A stretch of DNA of 64,000 nt, from positions 32,734 to 96,733 of the forward strand of contig JAWVEY010000035.1 in NCBI GenBank assembly GCA_033856515.1, given 5' to 3'. The stretch is from JALZKA01 sp033856515. Its GTDB lineage: Bacteria > Actinomycetota > Thermoleophilia > Solirubrobacterales > 70-9. The notes under the pieces are model-generated. The model saw only the letters and a program-made list of their open reading frames with translations, had not been told where the DNA came from and did no database searches. The position numbers were made by a program, and so were the translations under genes. Positions 50,309-58,827 of this stretch are shown piece by piece; the stretch's first letter is position 1; each line of letters starts with the position of its first letter.

Positions 50309-50332
50309 AGATGTTGATAGATGTCAACATCT
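50309..50332. promoter_or_regulatory. Operator-like palindrome between TetR and membrane-protein genes
   Basis: Perfect 9-bp arms AGATGTTGA and TCAACATCT with TAGATG between them. It sits midway in the divergent gap, 46 bases from one start and 38 from the other. This is a likely TetR operator acting in both directions. Confidence 0.7.
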
Positions 50333-50358
50333 TTATAGTCAGCTGTCTAATTGTCCGG

Positions 50359-50364
50359 TAGCAT
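50359..50364 (+). promoter_or_regulatory. -10 box of leaderless TetR gene
   Basis: TAGCAT is followed by 6 bases and ATG 50371. Confidence 0.5.
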
Positions 50365-50370
50365 GGCGTC

Positions 50371-51024
50371 ATGACCCAGACCAGCGAACGCAAGGGGAAG
50401 GGCCGGCCCAAGGCGCAAGACGCCCCAGTCACGGTTGAGCAGATTCTCGATGACGCGTTCCGCGCATTCGCGACCTACGGCTATGACGGCGTGGTAGTGC
50501 GCACCCTCAACCGAGAGCTCGGCGTCAGCCACAACCTCATCCACCAACGCTTCGGCTCCAAGCAGGGCCTTTGGTACGCGGCAGTCGACCGGGCGTTCAG
50601 CCAGCAGGTCACAGAGCTCTCGACCGCGTTCGACCCAACTCTCGCCGACCCGCTCGACCAGCTCAACCACGCGATCCGCCGCTTCGTGCACTACTCGGCC
50701 GAGCACCCCGAGCTGCTTGGCCTGATGAACATCGAAGCGCGCGTCGACAGCGAGCGGCTCGATTACGTCTACGACAACTACGTCGCGCCGGCGCTGGCAC
50801 CTCTCGGCCGGCTACTCGACCACCTCCACCAGGACGGACGCATCCGACCGATCAGCCTACGAGCGCTCTTCTTCCTGATCGCGCACGGCGCCGTCGCTCC
50901 GTTCACGCTCGCCCCGTTCGCGCGCCACTTCGACAACACGGACCCACTCGAACCAGACCGGGTCGCCGAGCAAGCCGCGCTCACCGCCGACTTGATCACC
51001 AACGGACTGCGCCTCAGCACTTAG
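50371..51024 (+). CDS. TetR family transcriptional regulator
   Basis: A 217-aa regulator. A basic N-terminal arm (RKGKGRPKAQ) precedes the HTH (about 22-65), GVVVRTLNRELGVSHNLIHQRFGSKQGLWYAAV. The helical C-terminal domain holds IRPISLRALFFLIAHGAVAPF and ends LITNGLRLST. It is divergent from the membrane/YceI/MpaB-like operon and probably represses it through the palindrome at 50309. Confidence 0.9.
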   Translation: MTQTSERKGKGRPKAQDAPVTVEQILDDAFRAFATYGYDGVVVRTLNRELGVSHNLIHQRFGSKQGLWYAAVDRAFSQQVTELSTAFDPTLADPLDQLNHAIRRFVHYSAEHPELLGLMNIEARVDSERLDYVYDNYVAPALAPLGRLLDHLHQDGRIRPISLRALFFLIAHGAVAPFTLAPFARHFDNTDPLEPDRVAEQAALTADLITNGLRLST

Positions 51025-51079
51025 GAAACTCCCAGGCTCCACTGAGCGGGCTTTATGGAGCGGGGAGCATCGTGGTCGC

Positions 51080-52327
51080 ATGCCCACGACCTCCCTCCTC
51101 CAGCCGCACCCTCCCCTCGAGGATCGCCGCCCCGGCGGTCCTGACGAGCCCGGCGCGCCGCCGCCCCGGCGCACGCGCGACCCGCGCCGCCGGCCTCCCA
51201 TCCTCGCCCTGCTCGTCGCCGCCCTACTGGGCGGGTTCGCGAGCTCGGGCGTGCTCGCCGCGACCGGCGCGCTGAACAACAACGGCTCGGGCACGACGAC
51301 CGTGCTCCAGTCCGGCGGCGCAAGTGGCAGCTCGGCCAGCTCGGCCAGCTCGGCCGGTGCCCTGAACGCGAGCGCCCTGTACGCGAGCACCGCGGCCGGC
51401 GTGGTCGACATCACCGCCAAGGGCACCTCGACGAGCTCCGGCCAACCGACCGGGCCGTTCGGCGGCCCGCCGCAGCAGTCGCAGACCACGGCCACGGGCT
51501 CGGGCTTCGTCGTCGACAAGGACGGCAACATCGTGACCGCCGCGCACGTGGTCAACGGCGCTTCGTCGGTCACCGTGACCTTCCAGGACGGAACGACCCG
51601 CAAGGCGACCGTGCTCGGCCAGGACGAGGCGACCGACGTCGCCGTCCTGAAGGTCGACCCGTCCGGCCTGACGCTGCGGCCGCTCGCCCTGGCGAGCTCC
51701 GCCTCGCTGAACGTCGGCGACCAGGTCGCGGCGATCGGCGATCCCTTCGGCTACGCGCGGAGCATCAGCACGGGAATCGTGTCCGGACTGGACCGGACCA
51801 TCGACGCCCCGAACGGCTTCACGGTTGCGCACGCGATCCAGACCGACGCCGCGCTCAATCCGGGTAACTCCGGCGGTCCGGTGCTCGACGCGAGCGGCCG
51901 CGTCGTGGGAATCGTCGACCAGATCGCGACCGGGTCGTCCGCGTCCTCGTCCTCCGAGCAGAGCTCCGGCGTCGGCTTCGCTGTCCCGATCGACCTCGTG
52001 GCCTCCGAGCTCGGCAACCTCAAGGCCGGCCACCCGGTGAGCCATCCCTACCTCGGGGTCGGCACGTCGACCGCCACCGCGACGAGCGCCGGCGCGCTGG
52101 TCGGCACCTTGGCCGCGAACGGCCCGGCGGCCGACGCCGGCGTGCACGCCGGCGACGTCGTCACCAAGCTCGGCGGCACGACGATCCGCGACGGCGGCGA
52201 CCTCGTCGCGGCGATCGCCGGGCACAAGCCGGGCGACCGCGTCGAGCTCACCGTGCGCCGTGGCTCGAGTACGAAGCAGCTCACGGTCACCCTCGGCACG
52301 CAGCCCACGCAGCGCACCGCTCAGTAG
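51080..52327 (+). CDS. HtrA-like serine protease with PDZ domain
   Basis: A 415-aa membrane-anchored extracytoplasmic protease. Residues 1-40 are Pro/Arg-rich and cytoplasmic, then one TM helix (ILALLVAALLGGFASSGVLA). A Ser/Gly-rich linker precedes the trypsin-like domain with intact triad: His in VTAAHVVNG, Asp in EATDVAVLKV, Ser in LNPGNSGGPVL. A PDZ domain (about 310-405) has YLGVGTST and AGVHAGDVVTKLGG. It should degrade misfolded envelope proteins. No clear promoter is visible. Confidence 0.94.
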   Translation: MPTTSLLQPHPPLEDRRPGGPDEPGAPPPRRTRDPRRRPPILALLVAALLGGFASSGVLAATGALNNNGSGTTTVLQSGGASGSSASSASSAGALNASALYASTAAGVVDITAKGTSTSSGQPTGPFGGPPQQSQTTATGSGFVVDKDGNIVTAAHVVNGASSVTVTFQDGTTRKATVLGQDEATDVAVLKVDPSGLTLRPLALASSASLNVGDQVAAIGDPFGYARSISTGIVSGLDRTIDAPNGFTVAHAIQTDAALNPGNSGGPVLDASGRVVGIVDQIATGSSASSSSEQSSGVGFAVPIDLVASELGNLKAGHPVSHPYLGVGTSTATATSAGALVGTLAANGPAADAGVHAGDVVTKLGGTTIRDGGDLVAAIAGHKPGDRVELTVRRGSSTKQLTVTLGTQPTQRTAQ

Positions 52328-52350
52328 CCGGGGTAAAGGCTGCGGGCGCG

Positions 52351-52356
52351 TAGGCT
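52351..52356 (+). promoter_or_regulatory. -10 box of leaderless P450 gene
   Basis: TAGGCT is followed by 7 bases and ATG 52364. Confidence 0.55.
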
Positions 52357-52363
52357 CGGGGAC

Positions 52364-53635
52364 ATGGACCTGCCCCCCGGCCCGCGCGCCCCTGCCGCTT
52401 GGCAGACCATCGCGTGGATGGCGCGGCCGGCGGCGTTCCTGCGGGGCGTGCACGACCGCTTCGGCGACCCGGTCACCATCCGCACCTACTTGACCGACGA
52501 GCCGATGGTGTTGTTCTCGCACCCGGACGCGGTCCGCGAGGTCTTCGCCTTGGACCCGGCGATCGCGCCCGCCGGCCAGGGCTGGGAGTTCCTGCGGCCG
52601 TTCGCCGGGCCGCACTCGATCCTGTTGCTGGACGGGGACGAGCATCTGCGGGAGCGGCGGCTGATGCAGACGCCGTTTCACGGGCAGCGCATGCGCGCCT
52701 TGCGGCCGACCGTCGCGCACCTCACCCAGCGGGAGCTGAGCACGTGGCGCGGCCGCGTGACCACGCTGGAGCGGATGCGTGACCTGACGCTGGAGGTCAT
52801 GCTGCGCGTCGTGTTCGGCGCCCGCGGCGAGCGGGAGTCCGGGCAGTTGCGCGACGCCGTCGAGGGTGCGCTCGGCAGCGTTCGCTCGATGCCGCGGATG
52901 CTCGCCATGGCGCTCGTGCAGCGCGACCTCGGGCCGCGCAGCCCGTGGGGCCGCTTTCGCCTGGCGGTCGAACGCTTCGATGCGCTGCTGCTCGACGTCG
53001 TGGCGCGCCGGCGGGCCGAGCCGGGCGGCGATTCGGTGCTCGCGCTGCTGCTCGAGCAGCGCGACGAGAACGGCGACCCGCCGACGGACCGGCACTTGCG
53101 CGACCAGCTCGTCGCGCTGCTCGTGGGCGGCCATGACAGCTCGGCGGCCTCGCTGGCCTGGGCGTTCGAGCGGCTGGCGCGTCATCCCGCCGTGCACGCC
53201 CGTCTGGGCGAGGGCGACCCGGCCTATCTCGACGCCGTCGTCAAGGAGGTGTTGCGCGTTCGCCCCGCCCTCACCATCGCGCCGCGCCGGCTGCTGGAGC
53301 CGGTGCGGATCGCCGGGCGGACGCTGCCCGCCGGCGTCCACGTCGCCGCGTGCCTGTGGCTCGCGCTGCGCCGGGAGGACCTCTGGCCGCAGGCCGGCGC
53401 GTTCCGGCCCGAGCGCTGGCTCGAGGGCCCGCCGCCCAACCCGATGTCGTGGATCCCGTTCGGCGGAGGCGTCCGGCGCTGCGCCGGAGCCCCGTTCGCC
53501 GAGATGGAGATGCGCGAGGTGCTGCGCGCCGCGGCCGCCCTGAAGATCCGGCCGGTCCGCCCCGAGCCCGAGCGCGCGCGGCGCAGCATGCTCGTCGTCA
53601 CGCCCCACCGCGGCGGCGAGGTGCTCGTCGGCTGA
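52364..53635 (+). CDS. Cytochrome P450
   Basis: A 423-aa soluble haem monooxygenase. N-terminal PPGPRAPAAWQ; I-helix ALLVGGHDSSAASLAWAFERL; ExxR in VKEVLRVRPAL; haem-binding PFGGGVRRCAGAPFAEME with the Cys ligand. In the I helix the usual Thr pair reads Ser-Ser. Family members of this type often act on fatty acids or terpenoids; the substrate cannot be read from the sequence. No ferredoxin gene lies nearby. Confidence 0.95.
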   Translation: MDLPPGPRAPAAWQTIAWMARPAAFLRGVHDRFGDPVTIRTYLTDEPMVLFSHPDAVREVFALDPAIAPAGQGWEFLRPFAGPHSILLLDGDEHLRERRLMQTPFHGQRMRALRPTVAHLTQRELSTWRGRVTTLERMRDLTLEVMLRVVFGARGERESGQLRDAVEGALGSVRSMPRMLAMALVQRDLGPRSPWGRFRLAVERFDALLLDVVARRRAEPGGDSVLALLLEQRDENGDPPTDRHLRDQLVALLVGGHDSSAASLAWAFERLARHPAVHARLGEGDPAYLDAVVKEVLRVRPALTIAPRRLLEPVRIAGRTLPAGVHVAACLWLALRREDLWPQAGAFRPERWLEGPPPNPMSWIPFGGGVRRCAGAPFAEMEMREVLRAAAALKIRPVRPEPERARRSMLVVTPHRGGEVLVG

Positions 53636-53674
53636 CCGACGGCCCCGTCCGGAGGGGTATCAAGCCGGGCCGAC

Positions 53675-54436
53675 TCAGCTGCGCTTGAGCGTCAGCGTGT
53701 ACTTCAGCGTTCCGGTGATCCGCACCCCGCCCGTGTACCGCGACGGCATCGTGCAATCGACGGTCGCGCGCTTGGGGAACACTCGCGTGCGCCTTCTCTT
53801 CGGCAGCTGGTTGGGCGTCATGTGCCACCGGCTCGCCAGCAGCCCGCGTCCGCCCGACGATGCGACCCCCCAGCTGCGCTTCCACAGCTGCTTGCCGTCG
53901 CCGCACGGCGCGAAGTCGGTCGAGTCGAGGAACGCCCCGTCCAGGGGGAACGGGCACTCGCCCGAGCTCTGAGCGATCGACACCGGCCCGAGCGGCACCC
54001 GCGGACCCGTCACGTAAACGAACGCGCCCTTCGCGGTCAGGTCCACGCGCAGCCCGAACTTCGTCGCGCCGCAGCCGCCGGCCGGCTCGGTCACGGCCGG
54101 GCTGGGCTCGAACCCCGGGCACGGCGTCTCGGGCGAATCGGTGAACGCGCCCGCGATCGTGCCCTTCGCGGTCGAGGGGATGCTCCCGACGAAGGCCAGC
54201 GCGCCGTGCGACTTGCCCGCCGACACCGGCGCGGGCTTGGCCGACGCGAACCGGAAGCTCACTGTCCCCTCGCCCTTACCCCGCCGGATCTCGCAGTTGC
54301 CGCTCGTCCCATCGACCTTCCAGGACACCTCCTGGCTGCCGCTGATCGACGCCCGGTAGGAGGCGGCGCCGGCAGACAGTGGGAGGGCGGCGAGGAGTGC
54401 GCCGCCGAGCAGTGCGCAGAGCAGGAGACGGCGCAT
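53675..54436 (-). CDS. Secreted protein of unknown function
   Basis: A 253-aa exported protein. The signal peptide MRRLLLCALLGGALLAALP is followed by a beta-rich mature part with ASYRASISGSQEVSWKVDG, a Cys pair in GNCEI and PETPCPGFE, GECPFPLD, and a basic C-terminus (KRRRTRVFPKRATVDC). Family not recognised. The -10 box lies 8 bases before the ATG. Confidence 0.72.
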   Translation of the reverse strand: MRRLLLCALLGGALLAALPLSAGAASYRASISGSQEVSWKVDGTSGNCEIRRGKGEGTVSFRFASAKPAPVSAGKSHGALAFVGSIPSTAKGTIAGAFTDSPETPCPGFEPSPAVTEPAGGCGATKFGLRVDLTAKGAFVYVTGPRVPLGPVSIAQSSGECPFPLDGAFLDSTDFAPCGDGKQLWKRSWGVASSGGRGLLASRWHMTPNQLPKRRRTRVFPKRATVDCTMPSRYTGGVRITGTLKYTLTLKRS

Positions 54437-54444
54437 GACCGCCG

Positions 54445-54450
54445 ACCCTA
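54445..54450 (-). promoter_or_regulatory. -10 box of leaderless secreted-protein gene
   Basis: On the minus strand TAGGGT is followed by 8 bases and ATG 54436. Confidence 0.5.
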
Positions 54451-54482
54451 CTCCCTTCCCCGGGAGATGCTGCGGAAGTCGC

Positions 54483-55214
54483 CTAGGCGTACAGCGAGTC
54501 CAGCCAGGCCTTCAGGTCCGCCTCCGCGACCGCGGCATCCACGTCGTCGCGGAACAGGTGCCCGCTCATCCCCACGACGCTGCCGTAGTGGTTGCGCCCG
54601 AAGAACCGCCACAGGCCGTCCTCCGACCGCACGCCGATGAACTGCGGTGTCAGGTAGTCGACGACTCCGTCAAGCGTGCCCGAGCGGCCGAGGTCGGCGT
54701 GCACGGTGTCCCCGACCGCCGTCGCATCGGTGATCCCGAGCGCGGCCCGCAGGGTGTCCATCGCCTCCGGCGTGCCGGCGGCCTCGGGCCCGTTGATGCC
54801 GTCCGACGGCTGCCCGACGTAGATGACCGGCCTGCCCTTGAAGTACTGGAGGTACTGGCCCAGCGTGTGGAGGTAGAAGTCGGTGTGGGCGTCGGCGGCG
54901 TCGTACTGATCCTCCCAGCCGTCGGCGAGGATGCCGCTGTGCACGTAGCGCAGGTGCGCCGTGCCGCCGTCGCGAGCCTCGATTGCGTAGTCCAGCGCGT
55001 TGAAGGTGCCATCCGGGCTCTCCATGCGGATCACCAAGCGGTTAGGGGGATCCCAGGTGGTGACGGGCGCCCCCTCGGGCGGCGCAGCGCCGGCGGGGAT
55101 CTCCATGCCCGTCGGGAACTGCCAGGCGGCGGTATCGGCGGTGATCGCGGTCCAGACGTCCTCAGGCGAGGCTGGCAGATCGATCTCGCGGGTGATCTCG
55201 AATTCGCGGCTCAT
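54483..55214 (-). CDS. SRPBCC/AHSA1-domain protein
   Basis: A 243-aa protein with the START-like SRPBCC fold. It opens EITREIDLPASPEDVWTAIT, then FPTGMEIPAGAAPPEGAPVT and NRLVIRMESPD, and ends in a helix (AVAEADLKAWLDSLYA). A second half (LGITDATAVGDTVHADLG) extends it beyond a single AHSA1 domain. These proteins bind hydrophobic ligands or act as Hsp90-related regulators. AAGGAGA precedes the ATG, which overlaps the stop of the ArsR-type gene. ArsR-SRPBCC pairs are common in actinobacteria. Confidence 0.85.
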   Translation of the reverse strand: MSREFEITREIDLPASPEDVWTAITADTAAWQFPTGMEIPAGAAPPEGAPVTTWDPPNRLVIRMESPDGTFNALDYAIEARDGGTAHLRYVHSGILADGWEDQYDAADAHTDFYLHTLGQYLQYFKGRPVIYVGQPSDGINGPEAAGTPEAMDTLRAALGITDATAVGDTVHADLGRSGTLDGVVDYLTPQFIGVRSEDGLWRFFGRNHYGSVVGMSGHLFRDDVDAAVAEADLKAWLDSLYA

Positions 55215-55816
55215 GGTGATGTCTCCTTGGATGGCGGGTCGGTGATGCTGGGATGCAGCGCGACGACGAACCGGTGGTCGCGGCCCTGCGGAGCGGCCGC
55301 GGCGTGGTACTTGGCGACGAGCCGGTTCACCGCATCGGCCAGTTCGACCGCGAACGCAGCGCGGTCGGCAGCCGACGCGAAGCGAACCTCGCTGTCGATG
55401 CCGAGCGTGGCGAGCTGCTTGCCCTCCGCTCCGGCGCCGGTGATGAGGTCTCCGACCTCGCGTACGAGACGACCGGCGACGGCGAGCAGCCACCGCGCCG
55501 AGCGCTGGTCCGGCTCCCGCGACGGGTCCGGGGCCACCTCCGACAGCGCGGTGGGCGAGATCACGTAGGAAGCTGCGGTCGCCTGGAGCACGCGCTCCGT
55601 GCAGTTGCCCTTCCGGCGCTCCTCGACCAGCTCGATGAGTCCGTGGCGCTCGAGGGCGCGCAGGTGGTAGTTCGCCTTCTGCCGGGTGAGGCCGGTCTTG
55701 ACCGCAAGCGTGGTGGCAGAGCCCGGCTCCGACAGCTCCGCCAGGAGGCGGGCGCGAATCGGATCCAGGGATGACTCGGCCGCGGCCGGGTCGTCGATAA
55801 CGGTGACGTCGTGCAT
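55211..55816 (-). CDS. ArsR-type winged-helix regulator
   Basis: A 201-aa regulator. The N-terminal winged helix is DPIRARLLAELSEPGSATTLAV, KTGLTRQKANYHLRALERHG, then LIELVEERRKGNCTERVLQAT. The C-terminal helical domain has no visible metal-binding Cys set, so it is unlikely to sense metals. AAGGTG lies 6 bases before ATG 55816. The next gene, SRPBCC, overlaps by ATGA and is probably controlled together with it. Confidence 0.85.
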   Translation of the reverse strand: MHDVTVIDDPAAAESSLDPIRARLLAELSEPGSATTLAVKTGLTRQKANYHLRALERHGLIELVEERRKGNCTERVLQATAASYVISPTALSEVAPDPSREPDQRSARWLLAVAGRLVREVGDLITGAGAEGKQLATLGIDSEVRFASAADRAAFAVELADAVNRLVAKYHAAAAPQGRDHRFVVALHPSITDPPSKETSP

Positions 55817-55830
55817 GGGCGTCACCTTCT

Positions 55831-55872
55831 CACCGACAACTAGATTTGTCAAGAGCAGATTGTCTGTCGGTG
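55831..55872. promoter_or_regulatory. Inverted repeats upstream of ArsR-type gene
   Basis: Outer arms CACCGACA (55831-55838) and TGTCGGTG (55865-55872) match perfectly, with an inner GACAA-N6-TTGTC. The element covers the likely promoter (a TTGACA lies within it on the minus strand). It may be the autoregulatory operator. Confidence 0.5.
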
Positions 55873-56047
55873 GCCTCCCTCTCGTGCGCTGGACCTCAAA
55901 CCAGGAGCACGCCCGCGCAGCCGCTAGACTCGCCCCACGGGTCGAGCGTTCCGTTCGACCAGAGCACTGCCCCGCGTTGCCGCAGCCGTTGCCTCGCAGC
56001 ACCTCCGCGGCCCGCAGTGCATATGTGACGATTTCGAAGGGACACAC

Positions 56048-56236
56048 ATGGCCTCGAGAGGCAAGAAGAAGACCACGATGGCGAAGCTCAACCGGGAAAG
56101 CCGGCTCCGCGAGCGCAAGCGCGACAAGCAGGCCAGGAAGGACGCGAGGAAGGCGGCGGCGGCGGCAGAACGGTCAGACTCGCCCGTCGACACCGACGCG
56201 CTCACCGCTAGCGAAACGGTGAGCCGGCCCGACTAG
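56048..56236 (+). CDS. Small highly charged protein
   Basis: A 62-aa protein, over a third Lys/Arg (KKKTTMAKLNRESRLRERKR onwards) with Ala-rich helix and an acidic Ser/Asp tail. It may bind nucleic acid or be a ribosome-associated helix; no family recognised. GAAGGGA precedes the ATG. Its last 63 bases overlap the convergent P450 gene, which weakens confidence in one of the two ends. Confidence 0.5.
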   Translation: MASRGKKKTTMAKLNRESRLRERKRDKQARKDARKAAAAAERSDSPVDTDALTASETVSRPD

Positions 56237-57631
56237 CCCGGCCGTTATGCGCCCGCCGGCGTGCGGGACGATGGTGATCCCCCGGCGGGCCGGGGGCGCG
56301 AGATCGGCGTCGGCCGGAGCGATGGCCACCCGCTCGAGGATCGTGCGCAGGCCGACCTTGATCTCGAGCTCGGCGAGCGCTGCCCCGAGGCAGCGGTGTG
56401 CGCCGCCGCCGAACGGGAGCCAGGTGTAGGGCTCGGGCGCCTGATCCAGGAAGCGTTCGGGCTCGAAACGCTCCGGCTCGGGATAGAGCTCGGGGTCGTG
56501 GTGCACGCCCCACGCGTCGATCATGATGAGCGTTCCGGCGGGGATGCTGTGAGGGCCGATCACGAATGGCTCGTTCAGGACCCGCCCGGCGGCCACCGGT
56601 ATCGGCGGGCGGATCCGCAGCACCTCCTTGACGAGCGCGCCGAGGTATTGCTCGTCGTCGTCCCGAGCGGCGACGGTCGCGCGCTCGCGCACGGCGGGGT
56701 TGTGGGCGAGCAGCGCGGCGCCCCAGGCGATCCCCGCGGCCGTCGTCTCGTGGCCGGCGCCGATGAGAGCCAGGAGATCGTCGCGCAGATCCTCGGTGCT
56801 CAGCGCATGTCCGTCCTCGTCGCGCGCCTGGACGAGCATCGCCAGGATGTCCTCGCGCTCGGCGAGGCGGGGGTCGGCCCGAGTGGCGGCGATCTGCTCG
56901 TCGAACAGCGCGAACAGCCGATCGCGATGCCGCCACCACCGCCAGGTCGCGGGGTTCAACCATGAGCGCGCCTTCGTCTCGGGGAAGTACGTCGCCACGG
57001 CCGGCGTGGGAAGGGAGGCGGCGAAGGCCGCAACCTCGCGCAGGCGCCGCGGGGGCGCGACTCGCGGGGTGAGCCGTCCGCTGAGACGGAGGCGCACCGC
57101 ACCGAGCGGGTAGAAGAGGAGGTCGTCGATGAGCCGGCGGAAGCGCTCGCGCATCCCCGTGTCGGCGACGCCCAGGACCGCTTGGAGGATGACCTCGATC
57201 GTGACGTTCTGCGCGATCGGCAGCATCGCCACCGTGTCGCCCGGGCGCCAGCGATCGACCTCCCCTTCCATCAGCCGCCGCATCAGCTCCGCGTAACCGC
57301 GCACCCGCTCGCCATGAAAGGGCGGGAGCAGCAGCTTTCTCCGCGCCAGATGCTGGGCGGGCTCGAGCAGGAGCAGCGAGCGCTCGCCGATCAGCGGGCG
57401 CACGGCCTCGTTGCCATGGCGCTTGGCCAGCGGATCGCCCGTGAACAGTCGACGGATCGCGTCTCGGTCGGTCGTCAGGACCGCGCGGGGCATCGTTCCC
57501 GGCTTGATCGTGAAGGTCGCCCCGAAGCGCTCATGCCCGGCGCGCGTGAACTGCGGATAGCGCAGGCCCCACAGCACGGCCTGCACCGGTCCCGGCAATC
57601 GGGGGCCCGGTGGGAGCGACGAGTCCGCCAT
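56174..57631 (-). CDS. Cytochrome P450
   Basis: A 485-aa haem monooxygenase, similar in plan to the 52.4 kb P450 but distinct. N-terminal LPPGPRLPGPVQAVLWGLRY; I-helix LLALIGAGHETTAAGIAW with the normal Glu-Thr-Thr; ExxR in VKEVLRIRPPI; haem motif PFGGGAHRCLGAALAELE. The stop lies about 19 residues past the usual P450 end (ITAGLVGPAHRF onwards), overlapping the small charged gene. ATG 57631 fits the family start; the longer frame is antisense to the TetR gene. The TetR palindrome at 57643 probably controls it. Confidence 0.94.
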   Translation of the reverse strand: MADSSLPPGPRLPGPVQAVLWGLRYPQFTRAGHERFGATFTIKPGTMPRAVLTTDRDAIRRLFTGDPLAKRHGNEAVRPLIGERSLLLLEPAQHLARRKLLLPPFHGERVRGYAELMRRLMEGEVDRWRPGDTVAMLPIAQNVTIEVILQAVLGVADTGMRERFRRLIDDLLFYPLGAVRLRLSGRLTPRVAPPRRLREVAAFAASLPTPAVATYFPETKARSWLNPATWRWWRHRDRLFALFDEQIAATRADPRLAEREDILAMLVQARDEDGHALSTEDLRDDLLALIGAGHETTAAGIAWGAALLAHNPAVRERATVAARDDDEQYLGALVKEVLRIRPPIPVAAGRVLNEPFVIGPHSIPAGTLIMIDAWGVHHDPELYPEPERFEPERFLDQAPEPYTWLPFGGGAHRCLGAALAELEIKVGLRTILERVAIAPADADLAPPARRGITIVPHAGGRITAGLVGPAHRFASGERVGVDGRV

Positions 57632-57640
57632 GGCGTGGAC

Positions 57641-57659
57641 TACCATAACACTGTTATGG
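57641..57659. promoter_or_regulatory. -10 box and palindrome shared by P450 and TetR genes
   Basis: TACCAT (57641-57646) lies 9 bases before the TetR ATG. Overlapping it is CCATAACA-C-TGTTATGG (57643-57659), perfect 8-bp arms. The palindrome ends on the TetR start codon and lies 12 bases from the P450 start, so one operator can block both promoters. TATGGT on the minus strand is the P450 -10 candidate. Confidence 0.7.
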
Positions 57660-58282
57660 ACGTCGCCGCGGACTCCGCGCCCGGCACGCGCTCGCTCCTG
57701 ATCGAGGCGGGCGCGCGCCTCTTGGCCGAGCACGGGCCGGACGCGCTGACGACGCGGCGGCTGGCGGGCGAGATCGGCGCCTCGACGATGGCCGTCTACA
57801 CGCATTTCGGGAGCATGGATGACCTGCGCCGCGCGATCCGTGACGCGGGGTACGCCCAGCTGGAGCGGGTGTGGGGAGCGGTGTCACGGACGCGCGACCC
57901 GGTCGCCGACCTGACCGTCTCGGGCACGAGCTACGTCGGCTTCGCCCTGGCCAATCCGAACCTGTACCGCGCGATGTTCTTCGAGATACCCGGCCGGGAC
58001 CCGCTCGTGCCGCCGCCCGACGTGGCCGGGACCGGGGTCGACTTCGTCCGCCACTGCATGACCGCCGGCCGCTTCGACGAAGCCGATCCGTGGTCGGTGA
58101 TGTGGCAGCTCTGGGCGGCCACGCACGGCGTGGTGGCCGGCATCCTCGCGGGCATGATTGCCCTCCCTGAGATCGAGGAGCGCCTGCGCGCGCTGGGAGT
58201 GACCATGTACGTCGGCTTCGGCGACGATCGCCGCGACGCCGAGCGCTCGATAGCCAGAGCGCGCCGCCGGATACGACAATGA
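57656..58282 (+). CDS. TetR family transcriptional regulator
   Basis: A 208-aa regulator. HTH (about 15-58): RRLAGEIGASTMAVYTHFGSMDDLRRAI, then helices of the TetR_C WHG-type domain (YVGFALANPNLYRAMFFEIP; WQLWAATHGVVAGILAGMI). ATG 57656 overlaps the palindrome it probably binds. The open frame back to 57182 is a shadow of the P450 gene. Divergent from that gene, and coupled with a downstream acetyltransferase gene by ATGA. Confidence 0.92.
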   Translation: MDVAADSAPGTRSLLIEAGARLLAEHGPDALTTRRLAGEIGASTMAVYTHFGSMDDLRRAIRDAGYAQLERVWGAVSRTRDPVADLTVSGTSYVGFALANPNLYRAMFFEIPGRDPLVPPPDVAGTGVDFVRHCMTAGRFDEADPWSVMWQLWAATHGVVAGILAGMIALPEIEERLRALGVTMYVGFGDDRRDAERSIARARRRIRQ

Positions 58283-58827
58283 ACCGCATGGATAGAGGTA
58301 CGCCGGGACCGCTGGTCCGGAGCGCGACTCCCGCCGACGCCCCGGCGTGCGCGGCGATCTACGCCCCGTACGTGACCGACACCGCGATCAGCTTCGAGAC
58401 GGAGCCGCCCGGCGCCGAGGAGATGGCGGATCGGATCGCCAGAGCTCAGCGGAACCACGCGTGGCTCGTGCTCGAGGACGAAGGAAGGGTCGTGGGCTAC
58501 GCCTACGGCGGACCGCACAACCCCCGGGCCGCCTACCGGTGGTCGTGCGAGGTGAGCGTGTACCTCGAGCTCGGCCGGAGGCGGAGCGGCGGCGGCCGCG
58601 CGCTCTACTCCGCCCTGCTGGCGCGTCTGGCGGAGCGCGGGATGCGCACCGCCGTGGCGGGCATGACGCTGCCCAACGACCCCAGCGCGGGATTCCACCG
58701 GGCGATGGGCTTCGAACCCGTGGGCACCTACCGCCGCATCGGGTGGAAGCACGACGCCTGGCACGACGTCGCCTGGGTGCAGCGTCCGCTTTCCGCCGGC
58801 CAGGATCCGCCTTCAGAGCCGGTCTGA
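58279..58827 (+). CDS. GNAT N-acetyltransferase, phosphinothricin-acetyltransferase-like
   Basis: A 182-aa acetyl-CoA-dependent N-acetyltransferase. VRSATPADAPACAAIYAPYV, the hallmark FETEPPGAEEMADRI, acetyl-CoA loop LGRRRSGGGRALYSALL, and the C-terminal HRAMGFEPVGTYRRIGWKHD with WHDVAWVQRPL are all typical of Pat/MnaT-type enzymes, which acetylate methionine derivatives or glufosinate-like compounds. ATG 58279 overlaps the TetR stop; ATG 58288 is also possible. Its last 15 bases overlap the convergent oxidoreductase gene. Confidence 0.9.
   Translation: MNRMDRGTPGPLVRSATPADAPACAAIYAPYVTDTAISFETEPPGAEEMADRIARAQRNHAWLVLEDEGRVVGYAYGGPHNPRAAYRWSCEVSVYLELGRRRSGGGRALYSALLARLAERGMRTAVAGMTLPNDPSAGFHRAMGFEPVGTYRRIGWKHDAWHDVAWVQRPLSAGQDPPSEPV

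Noticed and set aside
51224..53608. 794-codon minus-strand open frame across the HtrA and P450 genes
   Set aside because: It runs antisense through two well-defined genes with intact catalytic motifs; the Arg/Asp/Gly-rich translation is typical of a shadow frame.
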